A program made the translations under genes and the position numbers. From the NCBI GenBank assembly GCA_958496175.1, contig OY292278.1:5766001-5830000 (forward strand): a stretch of 64,000 nucleotides of DNA, given 5' to 3'. Below are positions 36,498-48,943 of the stretch, piece after piece (within the stretch, counting starts at the first letter, position 1; each line of letters starts with the position of its first letter). The stretch comes from Sisyra terminalis (taxonomy: Eukaryota > Arthropoda > Insecta > Neuroptera > Sisyridae). The notes beneath the pieces were generated by a model. The model saw nothing but the letters and a program-made list of their open reading frames with translations, searched no databases and had not been told where the DNA came from.

Positions 36498-37010
36498 AAA
36501 ATTCACGTTTGCAACAGTTTAGTCATCACTTAAGATAAACCATGAGGGTTGAATAATGCAAGGGGAAAGATAATAATCGAAATAAGGGATGAAAAAGGAA
36601 TGTTTGTGTTTTCGTTTCATCCCAAAATTTATAAGGGTACCAACAATTTGTATTGTACGGTTTGTAAATCAAAAATAATCATTTTATTTAGGAAATTGTT
36701 TAAATTATAAAATAAAATCTTTTTCAAATAAATTGTTGAGAATTATTTTGAAAATTCACGCTTGCAACTTTGTAACAGTTTAGTCATCACTTAAGCCACG
36801 AGGATTAAATGCAATGGGGAAAGATAATAATCGAAATAAGGGATGAAAAAGGAATATTTGTGTTTTTGTATCATCCAAAACTTATAAGGGTACTAAGAAT
36901 TTATGTTATACGGTTTGCAGATCAAAAATCATCATTTTATTTAGGAAATTGTTAAAATAATAAAGTTAGATATTTTTCAAATAAATTATTGAGAATTATT
37001 TCGAAGAGAT
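36498..37010. repeat. 253-bp tandem duplication
   Basis: ATTCACGTTTGCAAC at 36501 recurs as ATTCACGCTTGCAAC at 36754. Shared blocks include AGTTTAGTCATCACTTAAG, AAAGATAATAATCGAAATAA and TCATTTTATTTAGGAAATTG. The copies are about 85-90% alike by eye. No coding content. Confidence 0.85.
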
Positions 37011-37055
37011 ATTTTGAGATAGCAAAATTTCCCACTGTTTAATTATAAACCATAG

Positions 37056-37804
37056 TATGGTATTAATGTTTATTCAAAAATCGAAAAAAGCTGGAATTCA
37101 GAAAGAAAAAATTTTCTTTAAAAACTCGAGAATCAATTTATTTGAATTTTGGATATGTTTTAAGGGCTGATGGTAGCTTTGAGAAAAAAAATTAAGAGCT
37201 CTATCGGTTTATGGGATCCTTGAAAAAAGAGAGCTTTTTCTTTTAATATAAATTTTTAATCATGATACAATTTTTGTGCAATAACGAAACTATTTTTTTC
37301 GAATTCCCCATCCAATTTCCTTTAAAGTAATGTGTTTTTTAAATTTGTAAAAAACGGTACGCTAATTATTTTTAAATTATTTTCTTAATTCTTCTTTTTA
37401 ATATTTTCTATTATTTGCACTCGTTTAGAAATCGAGTACGCTCCATCTCTGTTTATAACATTAATGGAATTTGTTATAAAAAAATCGGTCTTAAGTTTTT
37501 TTCAATATGATCTACCGATTTTTAAAATTTAAAAGATACATAACTTTAAAGGAAATTAGATGGGGAATTCGAAAAAAATAGTATCGTAATTGTATCATAG
37601 TCAAAAATTAAAATTAAAAGAAAAAAGCTCTCTTTTTTCAAGGATCTTATTAACCGATAAAGCTCTTAATTTTTTTCATTAAAGCTACCATCAGCCCTTG
37701 TAACATATTCAAAATTCAAATAAATTGATTCACAAGTTTTTAAAAAAATATTTTTTTTCTGAATTCCAGCTTTTTTTGATTTTTGAAGAAATGGTAATAC
37801 ATAG
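37056..37804. mobile_element. Foldback element of about 0.75 kb
   Basis: The left arm (to about 37380) pairs with the right arm (from about 37500): AGCTGGAATTCAGA / TCTGAATTCCAGCT, GGGCTGATGGTAGCTTT / AAAGCTACCATCAGCCC, TTCGAATTCCCCATC / GATGGGGAATTCGAA. The centre is short and AT-rich. The outermost bases pair poorly, so ends and target duplication are uncertain. No transposase frame. Confidence 0.8.
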
Positions 37805-37805
37805 G

Positions 37806-40095
37806 GAGCTGAAACTTGCCGAATTAATATATCTTAATAGTAGTGACATAGCCAAAAATTATGAACCAAATAACTTATAATTCACTATACTTATCGTCCT
37901 ATGTCCTTTAGACCATTCAAAAGAGAAATATTTCAATATAAATCCAGTGCAATAATGAGGAACTAAAATGGAAATACAAACATTATTAACTAAAGCTTTT
38001 ACTAAGATGCATAAAGATAAATAGTTCATGGAATGATTTATAAAAATTCCATGAAAATTGCTAGGATGAATTATGAACTTCTGTGTAAAGAAAAAGACAA
38101 CAGTATTTTTATGGTCACAAGAAAAAAATTGAACCATAATTATTAACTTTTTAGTTAAAAACCCAGTTATCATTGCAACAAAACTTCCACCATAAAATTT
38201 CAGATATTGTAACATTTAATTACGACAGTCACATCAAATATTGACCAAAGTAAATTGAAAATTACTTCGCGATTGTAAAATGCGAATACATTAAAACAAA
38301 CATCTTCCCCCATCCAATGATTTATTTTTCTACATAAAAATTTCAATATTTCAATTCCACCATTTCTTCTATGGCAAATAGCAAGTCAATTACACGCCAA
38401 AATCTTGCCATCAAGTTTCGAAAGAATTAATTTGCAAAAATTTCAGGACTTTTGCACAATTTTTTTTTTAAATTTTCCTTCAATCCAATCGGGCTTTGCA
38501 AAGCATGGCTTGGTGGAATGTGAAGAAAGGCATTGATGAAAGTGTACAGAAGATTTTTTTTTCCACGTCCAACGTTAGCGTATCTTTCATGTATTTTAAA
38601 TATTAATGGATTTCATTCGTGTGAAGTAACACGTCCGCGGGTATATTTGAAGAAAAAAAAAACCGTTCGAAATTCAGGTCACTAACTTTGTTCTATAGGT
38701 ATTAATTTTTCACAAAGAATTGTATATGATCGAGGAAATCTTTTGTATTTTTAAACAAACATCAAATCGAAAAACAGATTACATTGGTTTCATTTTTCAA
38801 TGTTCAATTAAAATCTCTCAAACAATTTTTCTTCTTTTCCCCCATGAAGAAAAAAAACAGAAATTTTTTTTTCGGTTATATTTTTTATTTCATAATACTT
38901 ACCTTAAACTTGTCGTTATTCTCAGTGCTACGATTCAATTATATCGGCCAAAAAAAACGGGCAAAAAATTGCAACCAAACTTTTTCCCAAAGAAAATTGC
39001 AAAAAGTATAAAATTCCCATTATACATATGCGTCTATTCCACATTTAAATTTCATTTTGCAAATATCATTTTCTTTATTTCGTTCAAAGCGTCTCTGCAA
39101 ATACGAGCATAGGTAGATATATACACCCCCGTCTCGTTTTCCACCCTTACATTGGCGACCTTTTCAACGAACGGTAGGTATCCCAGTGAGTTAATCGTAT
39201 TTTTGTGTAAGACGAGAAACCGTAACTGGAAAATTACAATATTATATTAAATATTTGGTTTGAAATGCTAGAGTTTCATGTTATTGAAACTTGAATGCAA
39301 ATAAATTTAATTATTGTTGTATATTGTTACGTATTTTTTGACTTTGATGTGCCGGCATCGATATGGCCGCAGGCTTTTACGATATTGTTGGCATATTAGG
39401 GGATGAAACCTTTTATGATTCGATGATCAATTTTGATAGGGTGCAGTAGCACTTCGTTGAGCTTAAATGAGCTTTCAATTGCAAAAATATCCTTAACATA
39501 CTGACCCAACAATAAGTTTTCCTTTTGGACTGACCAACAAGAAAATTGATCTTTTCAATTCGAAAAATATTTCTGCTTAAATTTAGCAGCCATAATTTTT
39601 TATAGATCAATCCAATCTGGATGATCAGCAAATCCTGAAATTCTAATCTTCCATTGAGTATCCAGAAAATAGGAGATGATTGATGGATTGTTTCCTACAT
39701 TACTTTTGAAATAAAATCCGATAATTCATCCATGAAAATAATGGTAAAGTCGTGGAAGTGAAATTTATAAGTGAACCCCTCAATAACTTTGTAAAAGCAG
39801 ATTATCTTATCTATTGATATAAAAGGTCTCAAATATGATTTCAACCCAAAAAAATCGTCCGTCACCAAAGAGTGCCATATCTCCCTATCAAAATTGGCTT
39901 TTTCAGAAAAAATATTTTTTCATTATATCTTTTGAACTGTGAAAGAAACAAATAAAATAGTTATTATCAAAATGAAAGCTGAGGATATTTCCTACTAAAA
40001 AGGTTCCCGAATAATTTTCTTATTAATAAAATAAAATAAAATAAAATTTATTGCTCTTATAATATATAAACAAATACTTTCATTTTAATTTATCT
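37806..40095. other. Single-copy AT-rich DNA, nothing recognised
   Basis: Includes a 118-codon minus-strand frame (37859-38215) and a 130-codon plus-strand frame (38720-39112), both dominated by Phe/Ile/Lys/Asn as expected from AT bias and with no recognisable motif. GAGCTTT occurs at 39469. Confidence 0.4.
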
Positions 40096-40098
40096 TTA

Positions 40099-40874
40099 AG
40101 GGAGTATTCTAGCCTGGAGGCATGAATTTCAGGTAATTTGTTGAAGTGTCATAAAAAATTGCCAATTAATATTTTTAAGATCCATTTTTTTGCCAGTTAT
40201 TTATTAACAATTCAAAAATACAAAAAAAAAATAATAAAATAAAAAAAGTTAAAATTTCAAAAATTAGCAGCTGATGAAATGGAGGGTCTCAACAAATTGG
40301 CACGTGGCCGTACCCACGATTTCAACCCTCCTAGTAATCTGATCGCCCCAAAAAAAAAGATTATTAATCTAGAATAATGTCGCAATGTCTGGAACTACGG
40401 AAAAGTATGAAAAAAAATTTTTCACGAAATGGCGACTGCCTGAAAAAAAAAAACAATTTTTGTATCACTTTTTTTGACTGTTTCGAATTTTTTAAAAATA
40501 GTAAAAATCAAAATTTGGGGATGGAGATAGTTCCGGACATAGGCAAGTCTATAAAGAAGACTCTCTAAAAATTTCAGGTAAATCGGTTTAGTAGAACCGA
40601 CAAATCGTGGGTATTGTTTTGAAAAAGACATTTTCGAGAAAAACGCGTTTAAAGTTTTACGTTAAGTTTCAAGCAGCGTAATTGATAGAATAGTATGTAT
40701 TACTTACATTCTCTTAATCAGCCATCCCAGCTTCATACAAAACCGCTATAACTTCGGAAATAATTTGAATTTTTAAAAATTCTTTTAGCAGGGTATTTTT
40801 GAATATCTAAACTATCGGATTATGAAAAAAAAATTTTTTTGATTTTTTCAAATTTCTAGAGTAGAATACCCCCT
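40099..40874. mobile_element. Non-autonomous DNA transposon, TTAA/TA-flanked
   Basis: TTAAGGGAGTATTCTAG at the left is mirrored by TAGAATACCCCCTTAA at the right, giving a terminal inverted repeat of about 14 bp. The flank can be read as a TTAA or a TA duplication. The interior contains GAGAAAAACGCGTTTAAAG, a phrase I associate with widespread arthropod non-autonomous elements. No transposase frame was found. Confidence 0.7.
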
Positions 40875-40879
40875 TAATT

Positions 40880-41220
40880 ATAAGTGTGATTTACCTTGCA
40901 TAAACCATCCAAACAGCATCTGTAGATCCTGATCTAGGATAGAAATTAGTTTACGATATTGTAGTTGTGTTTTGAGTTCGGGAAAAAAAGATCGCAATTC
41001 TAAAAAAATCCCGAATATTGTTCCTGCTTTCAAGACCATATATCTTATTCTTTTATGTTTGTATTTCTTGTATTTATGGAGTAGGTCATCGAGGATATAG
41101 TCATTGATACTTCATAGTTAACGCAAAAATGTTGGTTGAAAATATTCGAAAATTTATGTTTTCAAAAATCTTCTTACTTTATTGTTGATGTTCCCAAAAA
41201 TTATTGACCAAATCCAAGTG
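40880..41220. other. AT-rich DNA, nothing recognised
   Basis: Short spacer between two mobile elements, without recognised content. Confidence 0.35.
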
Positions 41221-41228
41221 CCAACATA

Positions 41229-41624
41229 ATAGATTATAAAATTCAGATCTCAGCTTTTATTAAATAAGAAGACAATTCAAGTTGCTTAAAATCGGTTTTT
41301 TTATTTGATATTTGTAAATAGTCAAATTAGCTACGTTTTGTTACGTATCGTAACTTCATCAGGCTTCTTGAATCACAAAAAATATAATATTTTCAATTTA
41401 AATTCAATAAATAAATTTTGAATATTCAAATTGGCTACGTTTCGTTACGTATTGTAACTTCATCAGGTTTCTTTATTTATTGGATTTAAATTGAAAATAT
41501 TATATTTTTTGTGATTTAAGAAGCCTGATGAAGTTACGATACGTAACAAAACGTAGCTAATTTAAATATTAAAAAATATTAAATAAAAAAACGATTTTAA
41601 ACAACCTGAATTGTTTTCTTATTA
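41229..41624. mobile_element. Hammerhead-like element, family B, three cores
   Basis: Two cores on the minus strand (about 41334-41362 and 41438-41466) and one on the plus strand (41525-41553), each CTGATGAA-GTTAC...GTAAC-(G/A)AAACGTAGC, with inverted flanks ending GACAATTC / GAATTG. In the outer two cores GAAAC has become AAAAC; the middle minus core keeps GAAAC. CCAACATA (41221-41228 and 41625-41632) is a likely 8-bp target duplication. The extra core suggests an internal duplication of half the palindrome. Confidence 0.75.
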
Positions 41625-41632
41625 CCAACATA

Positions 41633-43975
41633 CCCTGAAATTATGAACCAAATCTAGGTTCTTTATTAAAATTAGTCCTACAATTTTTCTCTACTTTAAC
41701 TAAATTTTACGGTACCTTCAGGTTATCAATTCGACCAGCAATTATCCTTTTTTGCGTCAAGACCAAATGATCGAAATTTTCCACATTCAAAGCTTCAATA
41801 TAATTACTTTCAATTTCTAACAATACACTAATTATCGTATTTTTGTTAACGAATCTATAAAGTTGAATAGCTTCCGACTGTGTATAGTTCGATAAGTAAA
41901 AGTTAAACAAGCGCGAAAATTGCGATTAAAAGCTAATAAACAAGCAAAACGCTGTGTCGCCCATTTGCAAAACTTGCACCACCATATGCCTCCATGTTTG
42001 GCACCCCTTTACCTCCTCCTCCTCCGCCATCCATACTTTAATCGAATTCGAAAGACTTTAAAGTTTGACACTTAATTAGTCATTGTCTATGCACATTGGG
42101 TTTGCCTTTAATAATAAAATGTTCATAGCGAAACTTTCGCAACGATATTAACTATATAGATAATTTTCTATCAAGTCGAGGGATGTTGTTTCAAGAGCTC
42201 ACGAAGATCACACTCTAAAAGTTGGAGAAACTCATGCGAAGGTGCCTGTTTGAGCTTTGAGCTATATTATTACGCGCGGGGAACGGGGGGGTGGGTGGGT
42301 GGAGGTGTAGATTTGATGCGCTCTGAGCTAACTGTTCGACGCCGATGATGATTTTCGTGATAGGACGTCTTGTATTTGCGAAAGCTTCGACGACAAGCTT
42401 TTAGAAACTAATTGAATTTGTGTTTTAGCATTATCTTTGCTTACGATAAATGCACGATGGCTATTGTCTCTCTTCATTGTCACCCACCAAATTCCTCCCA
42501 TTCCAAGCCAGTCGCAATTCTAAAATGGTTTCAATCGAAAACGAAAAAAAAAACCACTCTCTCGGTATTATTTCAATCAACAAACAAATGTTTCATTATC
42601 GTAAAAAAATCAAATTATATCAAGTTTTTCGTTTTGTTTTTTTTTTTGTAAATTCAATTGATTTTTTTTTCGCTAGAGCTTTCATTAAATCAAGTGCATG
42701 AGCTTTGCCGGAAAGTTCTCGCTCTATTCTTACATTGGATGAGGGAATGAAAAAATCAAGTTTAAATGTTTTAAATGATGCGAAAGTTGCTCATCATAGT
42801 TTCTTGTAGCGTGTTGGATTGTTGAATGGTGAGGGAATAATCTGGGATTTGGTGCAAGCTTTAATAACTGAAAAGCGATATGCTTGGAAATCTCTTGCAA
42901 TGCTGCATTGTCAAATATTCTTATCGTTTAATCTATTTGAAATTTAATTTTAAATAAGTTTCTCATTGAACTTTTCATCCTTTCCCTGGTTTTTTTCACC
43001 CTTATCATATCCAGATCGTCAAACAAATTGTGCAGAAAACTTAGTTTATCTTCTATTTTTTCTTAATTTTCAGTTTTAGAAAAGATTTCTTAACAAAGCC
43101 TTCAATAAAGATGAACTTCAGGATATTGAGACCTATGTAAAATTTTATGAGTAGAATAATTGAAGGGTTTATTTTACGATTTATTAACATATATTTAACA
43201 TAAATTTATCCTGAATACAAATTTGCTTTTTCGATAAATGATACAAGAGCTTATGATAATGGACGTATGAAATAAATCCAGTGGGTGGTAAAGATGCAGG
43301 TATTGTTTAATATTTGAAACTATTGGTATTTGGACATCGTTGGAATTACATTTTTCTCGATTGCATGAAAATACATGTAGCACAGTAAAATATTACCATT
43401 TGCATAAGATTTTTTAATTATTATTCCTAAAAGATCTTCATGTCCTGGGCGTTGGGGTTTTCAATTTCATTGGAATCACAATCGTTCACAAAAGAAGCAC
43501 ATATTATGACCGAAAATATTGTTTAAAAAAATGTAACGAAATTCGTAATGAGCAACTTTATTTCGACAAAATTGTGAATACTTAAAGAAATAAGCTGTTA
43601 ATTCGTTTGAGTGGTACCTAAAAAACAATTCATAATATTATGTGATATCAGAAATAATTTTAAATTAGCTTTTTTTGAAATTTCGTGATTAAGGATGAAA
43701 TATACGATTAGAAAATATTTAAGTACTAACTAGCATCATTTTCACTATTTTTCACAGTCGAATCATTTTTAAGCGTATAAGAACTATTAATTTTTAAATT
43801 TAATAATGCTTTTCGACGTGCCCCAAATTCACGAACACGTTCTGTTAAGCCTTTTGACCTTTTTAAAGCCTTGTTTTCTTTATTTTTTTTTTTGATAATC
43901 ATGTCAATAATTCTTATTTATTTACAGCAAACTTGAAATTTAATTTTATTAAAATAATGAAATATTTATGCTCAC
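41633..43975. other. Single-copy DNA with a G-quadruplex motif and a small ORF
   Basis: Four G tracts (GGGG, GGGGGGG, GGG, GGG) at 42278-42299 fit the intramolecular quadruplex rule. Three GAGCTTT copies lie at 42252-42706. A 58-codon minus-strand frame (43726-43902) contains RSKGLTERVREFGARRKALL, more protein-like than its neighbours, but no family is recognised. No repeats. Confidence 0.4.
43726..43902 (-). CDS. Possible small ORF or ORF relic, unknown
   Basis: Starts at an ATG and runs 58 codons to TAG. The middle third is charged and mixed in composition (RSKGLTERVREFGARRKALL), unlike the Phe/Ile/Lys/Asn strings of most frames here. The start lies in a poly-lysine run that could be chance, so the true reading region may begin further in. 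No homologous family was recognised. It ends less than 100 bp from nothing identifiable and begins about 70 bp before a truncated MITE. It could be a relic of a transposon protein. Confidence 0.15.
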   Translation of the reverse strand: MIIKKKNKENKALKRSKGLTERVREFGARRKALLNLKINSSYTLKNDSTVKNSENDAS

Positions 43976-44618
43976 AATTTTATGAGAAAATTTTATACCT
44001 AGGACTTTTTTTGTAGAACACTTTTTTTCCATAACTTATTTTTATAAACGTTTTTGATAATTTTTACAGGTTCTAAGTTATAAAAAAAATATTTTCTTGT
44101 TAAAAATATAATAATTCAGGGAATATTATTAATTTAAAACAATAACATTACGAATATTTTTAGTTCAATGCAAATAACTTAGGACCTGAGAAAAATATCA
44201 ACATTTTTTATAAAGGCAAGTTATAGAAAATAAAGTGCTCTACAAAAAATGTCTCTACATACAAAAAATTGAAAAAATATTCAAATTTCTCTTAAATTCA
44301 ACTTTGACCTCGAATAACTTTTGAAGAAATAAACATATCAAAAACTTGTACAGTATCATTTTTGTAGATCGTTTCATTTTCTACAAGAATATACCTTGAT
44401 CCTTCGGAAATATTGTGACCAACGTGATCTATAAAATTCCAAAGTGCAAGAGAATATTGTTCCCATGTTATTTAAATGGGAAATCGAAATTTGCGATGGG
44501 GCATCTCTTAATATTAATATTAAAAGCTTAAACTTTCACAGGATTTTTGTTGTCATTCCCAACAATATTTTCGATATAATTAAGAAAAAAAAAAATCATC
44601 ATTTTTTTTGAATCAGTC
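43976..44618. mobile_element. Truncated copy of the GACTG foldback MITE (right arm)
   Basis: Ends with TTGAATCAGTC followed by TA, like the full copy at 9438. It contains the whole right arm (CCAAAGTGCAAGAGAATATT, AATCGAAATTTGCGAT, ACAATATTTTCGATATAATT) and the inner part of the left arm (from TTTTATGAGAAAATT). The outer left arm is missing. Confidence 0.8.
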
Positions 44619-44640
44619 TAATGAACATTATATTCGAATA

Positions 44641-44837
44641 GATAATAAAATTACGATCCCAGCTTTTATAAATAAAGAAGACAATTCAAGTTGTTTAAGA
44701 TCGGTTTTTTTTTATTAATATTTTTAAATATTCAAATTAGCTACGTTTCGTTACGTATCGTAACTTCATCAGTCTTCTCGAATCACAAAAAGTATAATAT
44801 TTTTAATTTTAATTCAATAAATTTATTGAATTTAAAT
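44641..44837 (-). mobile_element. Hammerhead-like element, family B, single arm
   Basis: One minus-strand core (44745-44772) is the best-preserved of this family: CTGATGA, A, GTTACG, loop ATA, CGTAAC, GAAAC. The left end (AATAAAATTACGATCCCAGC) matches the other family B copies; the right half of the palindrome is absent. TATATTCGAATA before and TGTATTCAAAAA after may be a worn 12-bp target duplication (9 of 12). It lies 22 bp from a MITE end. Confidence 0.65.
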
Positions 44838-44849
44838 TGTATTCAAAAA

Positions 44850-46755
44850 TTATTTATTATGAAATTGTTTATTTTTATATATTCAAATTTAAATGCTCCA
44901 TTTTTTTCTTTTGTTTTTTATAAAAAATTTAGCCAAATGTGATATTAGATAAAAAAAAATTCAGCCAATAAAAAAGTTAATTTTGTTAGAAGAATAATTT
45001 TGAATTAATGAAGTTAAGAGGCACTAAAATTCACGTAAAATTTTACAACCATCAATTAAGCACTAAATTTTTGGAGCTTGAGAAAAAATATAGGGTTATC
45101 CTGGATACAATTGACAAATTCTTTTCTTCCAGAACTTTTGAACGATCAAAACACCAAAATATTCCATATTTTTCCAAATTCCAAATGCGTAATGCTTTTG
45201 GGACGTAAATATTTGATGGACGTAAATATTTTCTCGCTAGAATCCGGAAGACGATTATCATCTAATTGAAATTACAATGTGCCGTCCTCGTTTCATTTAT
45301 GCGCTCTTTGTATGTGTATGTAAAGGTATTCGCACAAGTGCATCGCTATTAATCATAAGTAAGGTCATCACAGAGTTCAAAGCAAATGTCCTCTTGTCGC
45401 TTTGCCTACTCATTTTCTTCCATTCCCGCCCCATGCTTCGTCATACTTGCCTAACATCCACTTGTACATACCGAGGCGTCGCAACCTCAACTCTCCTTCC
45501 GTCTTTTGCATTTAAAGCGAAACTTATCTACTGCATATTATTATCGTTATTATTACGGTATTCGTCTAGACTCAATTCCTCAAAGCCTCTATAATACACA
45601 ACCGCATATGACCTCTACCAACACATCAAAACTTTTGACTAGGTCCAGGAAATTTTCTACATATATATTTATCTCAAATTTACTACTTAAAAACTATAGG
45701 CGAAACTTAATGAATTCTGATTTGAATATCGAAGACAAACAATCCGAATATAAGGCTGAATATTCACCAATGCGCAAAATCCCGATCGTAATTGTTGTTT
45801 GTTTTATCCAAGGGATTGTTGATATTGCATTATGATTGGATTAGAATGAGAATCGGCTTGAGCGAACCAGACGTAAGGTTAAGGGTTGATAGCGATAAGC
45901 GGATTGACGCCGCAAATGCTCTATAAATGTTTCATCTTGAATAGTAAGTAACATTGCGAAGAAGTCATCAGATCGAATCGCCTCAAGACTAATGTTTAAA
46001 TTTGTCCTCTCAAAGGACCACCAACGGGCTCCAATCCACCCTCTCCAACTAATTCTGTGCAAACTTTAACGTCTGCATTTGGTTATGACAAGAGCATACT
46101 TTTTTTTTATGAATCGAATGAAATTCTGCATTTAAAAGGTCTGAGATTGAATTGATATTTTGCGTTTATTTAAATGCGAGATGATATTAGAATTCTTCGT
46201 TGAGTTCTAACCCAAAATATGTGTATTATGTATTCAAGCAAGACAAGTGCGCAGAAAATTTAATAAACATGAAGTATTGGCGGTGGTATGAAATGGGTTT
46301 TTGTGCGGGGGATGAAACTGTTTTGTGCTGTCTTTGTTGTCGAGTAAAAGAAACTGTCCGTCTAGAAACTACCCCTGGAAACTTTCCACCCCACCAACAA
46401 TTCCGTTTCGCTGATGTGGAATTGTAGGAAAGCTTTATAAACTCAATTTGAGATAAAGTAGAAATTTGCTTGAGACCAATGGAGGAACGTACGCGACATA
46501 ATTCAACGGCTCTCGTTGCTATATCGTTATAAGTATGAGAGTTATTGACACCCGAATAATACCCACTGTATGTGTGCATATATTTTCTCTATGACACTTG
46601 AATTCCAAACGCAAATAGTTGGCAAACCGGGACCACTAGGGAAAACTTGACAAACTTCGATTGTGGTATGGGAAATGAATTAAAATTTTAAGATCCTCAA
46701 AGAAAGATTATATAGGTCAAACTCTGTCCAATGACAACTTAAATTTTTGGTAGAT
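44850..46755. other. Single-copy non-coding DNA
   Basis: Less AT-rich patches at 45270-45600 and 45830-46080 and 46300-46420. Several open frames of 65-117 codons overlap on both strands without recognisable domains or start contexts. No repeats identified. Confidence 0.35.
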
Positions 46756-46760
46756 TTTCG

Positions 46761-48790
46761 TTAATTTTTTTGGCACTATTTTGGATAAAAATTGAAAAAA
46801 GAGATGAGTTAAAAAAATTTAAAGAAAAATATTTCATTTCTAAGCACCAAAGTAATAACTATTTGAAAAAAATTATTTATTCTTATCAAAGTATGAATTT
46901 GGAATTCCTTGCAAACTTTGAACTTAGAAGAATACAATTGGAGAGAGTATTCTCACTTTCTGGCAATCACAGCTGGAATATCCATGAAAAATAATTCTTA
47001 TGATTAAAAATTTCTTATTTCTTTTTAAAAGTTTGGACGATTATTCAATACTGTTGAACAAAGAGTAAATTTTTTGGTTTTTATACATCCAATTGATTCC
47101 TGAATTCCGAAGATCTACCATATGTTCAAAATATGTTATCGCCAAGAAAAAATGTTAATTCTTTGGACCTCTGTGCAAAACTTTCCAGTTTTTGATGAAT
47201 TCAATATAAATTGGAATTTAAACTTTACCTTTTACAAGGGTTCTTTTTTATTCACTTAAAAAATTGTTGCTAAATATTCTAGTAACAATTTTGAGGCCAA
47301 AAAAAATATTTCTGCTTCCAAATTTCAACAAAAACGTCCGAACTTCTTCTGGAGAAGATTTTGCAAGTAAATTGCTCAAACCTTAATCTTTCTTTACTCA
47401 ATCGTGAACAATTAATACCTGGTTACTCCAAAATTTGATTAATTTTTATGGCACTTTTTTTGGCAAAAATTGAAAAAAGAGATGATTTATTGCTGGTTAA
47501 AAAAGTGTAAAGAAAAAAGTTATTTGAAAAAAATTTATCATTACTTATCAAAGTATAAATTTGGAATTCTTTACGAACTTTGAACTTAGAAAGAGAAAGC
47601 ATTCCCACTTTCTGGCAATCACAGCTGGATTATCGAATATCAGTGGAAGATCCATGCAAAATAATTCTTATGATTATTAATTTTTAATTTCTTTTTAAAA
47701 GTTTGGAAAGTTATTCAATACTGTTGAAGAAAGAGTTAATTTTTTGGTTCTTATACATCCAATTGATTCCAGAATTCCGAAGATCTATCATACATTCAAA
47801 ACATGTTATCGTAAAAAATTGTTAATTCTTTGGACCTGTGTAAAACTTTCCAGTTTTTGATGAATTCAATATAGATTGGCATTTAAACTTTACCATTTAC
47901 AATGGTTCTTTTTTATACACTTAAAAATAGTTACTAAATATTCTAGTAACAAATCAGTCTAATTTTGTAGCCAAAAGAAATATTCCTACGTTCAAATTTC
48001 AACAAAAACCTCCTAACTTCTTCTGGAGAAGATTTTGAAAGTAAATTGCTCAAACCTTAATCTTTCTTTACTCAATCTTGAACAATTTATACTTGGTTAC
48101 ACCAAAATTTGGTTAATTTTTATGGCACTTTTTTTGGCAAAAATTGAAAAAAGAGATGATTTATTGCTGGTTAAAAAAGTGTAAGGAAAAACTATTTGAA
48201 AAAAAATTATCATTACTTATTAAAGTATGAATTTGGAATTCTTTACGAACTTTGAACTTAGAAGGAGAAAGTATTCCCACTTTCTGGCAATCACAGCTGG
48301 ATCATCGAATATCAGTGGAAGATCCATGGAAAATAATTCTTATGATTAAAATTTTTTTATTTCTTTTTAAAAGTTAAAGTGATTAGACAATACTGTTGAA
48401 CATAGAGTATATTTTTTGGTTTTTATACATCCAATTGACGCCTGAATTCCGAAGATCTACCATATATTCAAAATATGTTATTGTAAAAAATTGTTAATTC
48501 TTTGGACCTCTGAATAAAACTTTCCAGTTTTTGATGAATTCAATATACATTGGCATTTAAACTTTACCATTTACAATGGTTCTTTTTTATGCACTTAAAA
48601 AATTGTTGCTTAATATTCTAGTAACAAATCTAGTAACAATTTTGAGACCAAAAAAAATATCCCTACTATCAAATTTAAACAAAAACCTCCTAAGTTCTTC
48701 TGGAGAAGATTTTGAGAGTAAATTGCTTAAAACTTAATCTTTTCTTACCCAATCTTGAACAATTAATACTTGGTTACCCAAAAATTTGGT
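46761..48790. repeat. Three tandem copies of a 675-bp unit
   Basis: TGGCACT begins comparable positions at 46771, 47449 and 48123 (offsets 678 and 674). Each unit has the same order of phrases: AAAAATTGAAAAAAGAGATGA, ACTTTCTGGCAATCACAGCTGG, ACTGTTGAA, TACATCCAATTGA, CCGAAGATCTACCATA, TTCTTTGGACCTCTG, TTCCAGTTTTTGATGAATTC, TTCTTCTGGAGAAGATTTTG. Units 2 and 3 share an insertion (ATCGAATATCAGTGGAAGATCC) lacking in unit 1, so 2 and 3 are the younger pair. No frame is conserved through all three, so it is a short satellite-like array and not coding. Confidence 0.85.
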
Positions 48791-48943
48791 CAAATTGTTT
48801 AGACTAAGACATTCAGGTCCGAATTTAAGCTATTTATCTTTTAATTATTTATTTTTGTTTAACTGTTTATTTTTTCTTTTATATGCTTTGCCAAAGTTGA
48901 TCATCTATCTAAGTATATTCCCCAAATACTTAACAAAATTCGC

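Noticed and set aside
38720..39112. 130-codon open frame
   Set aside because: Composition is Phe/Ile/Lys/Asn as expected from AT bias; no domain, and another overlapping frame covers the same bases.
46761..48790. CRISPR-like regular spacing
   Set aside because: Units are 675 bp with no short repeat/spacer layout, in eukaryotic DNA.
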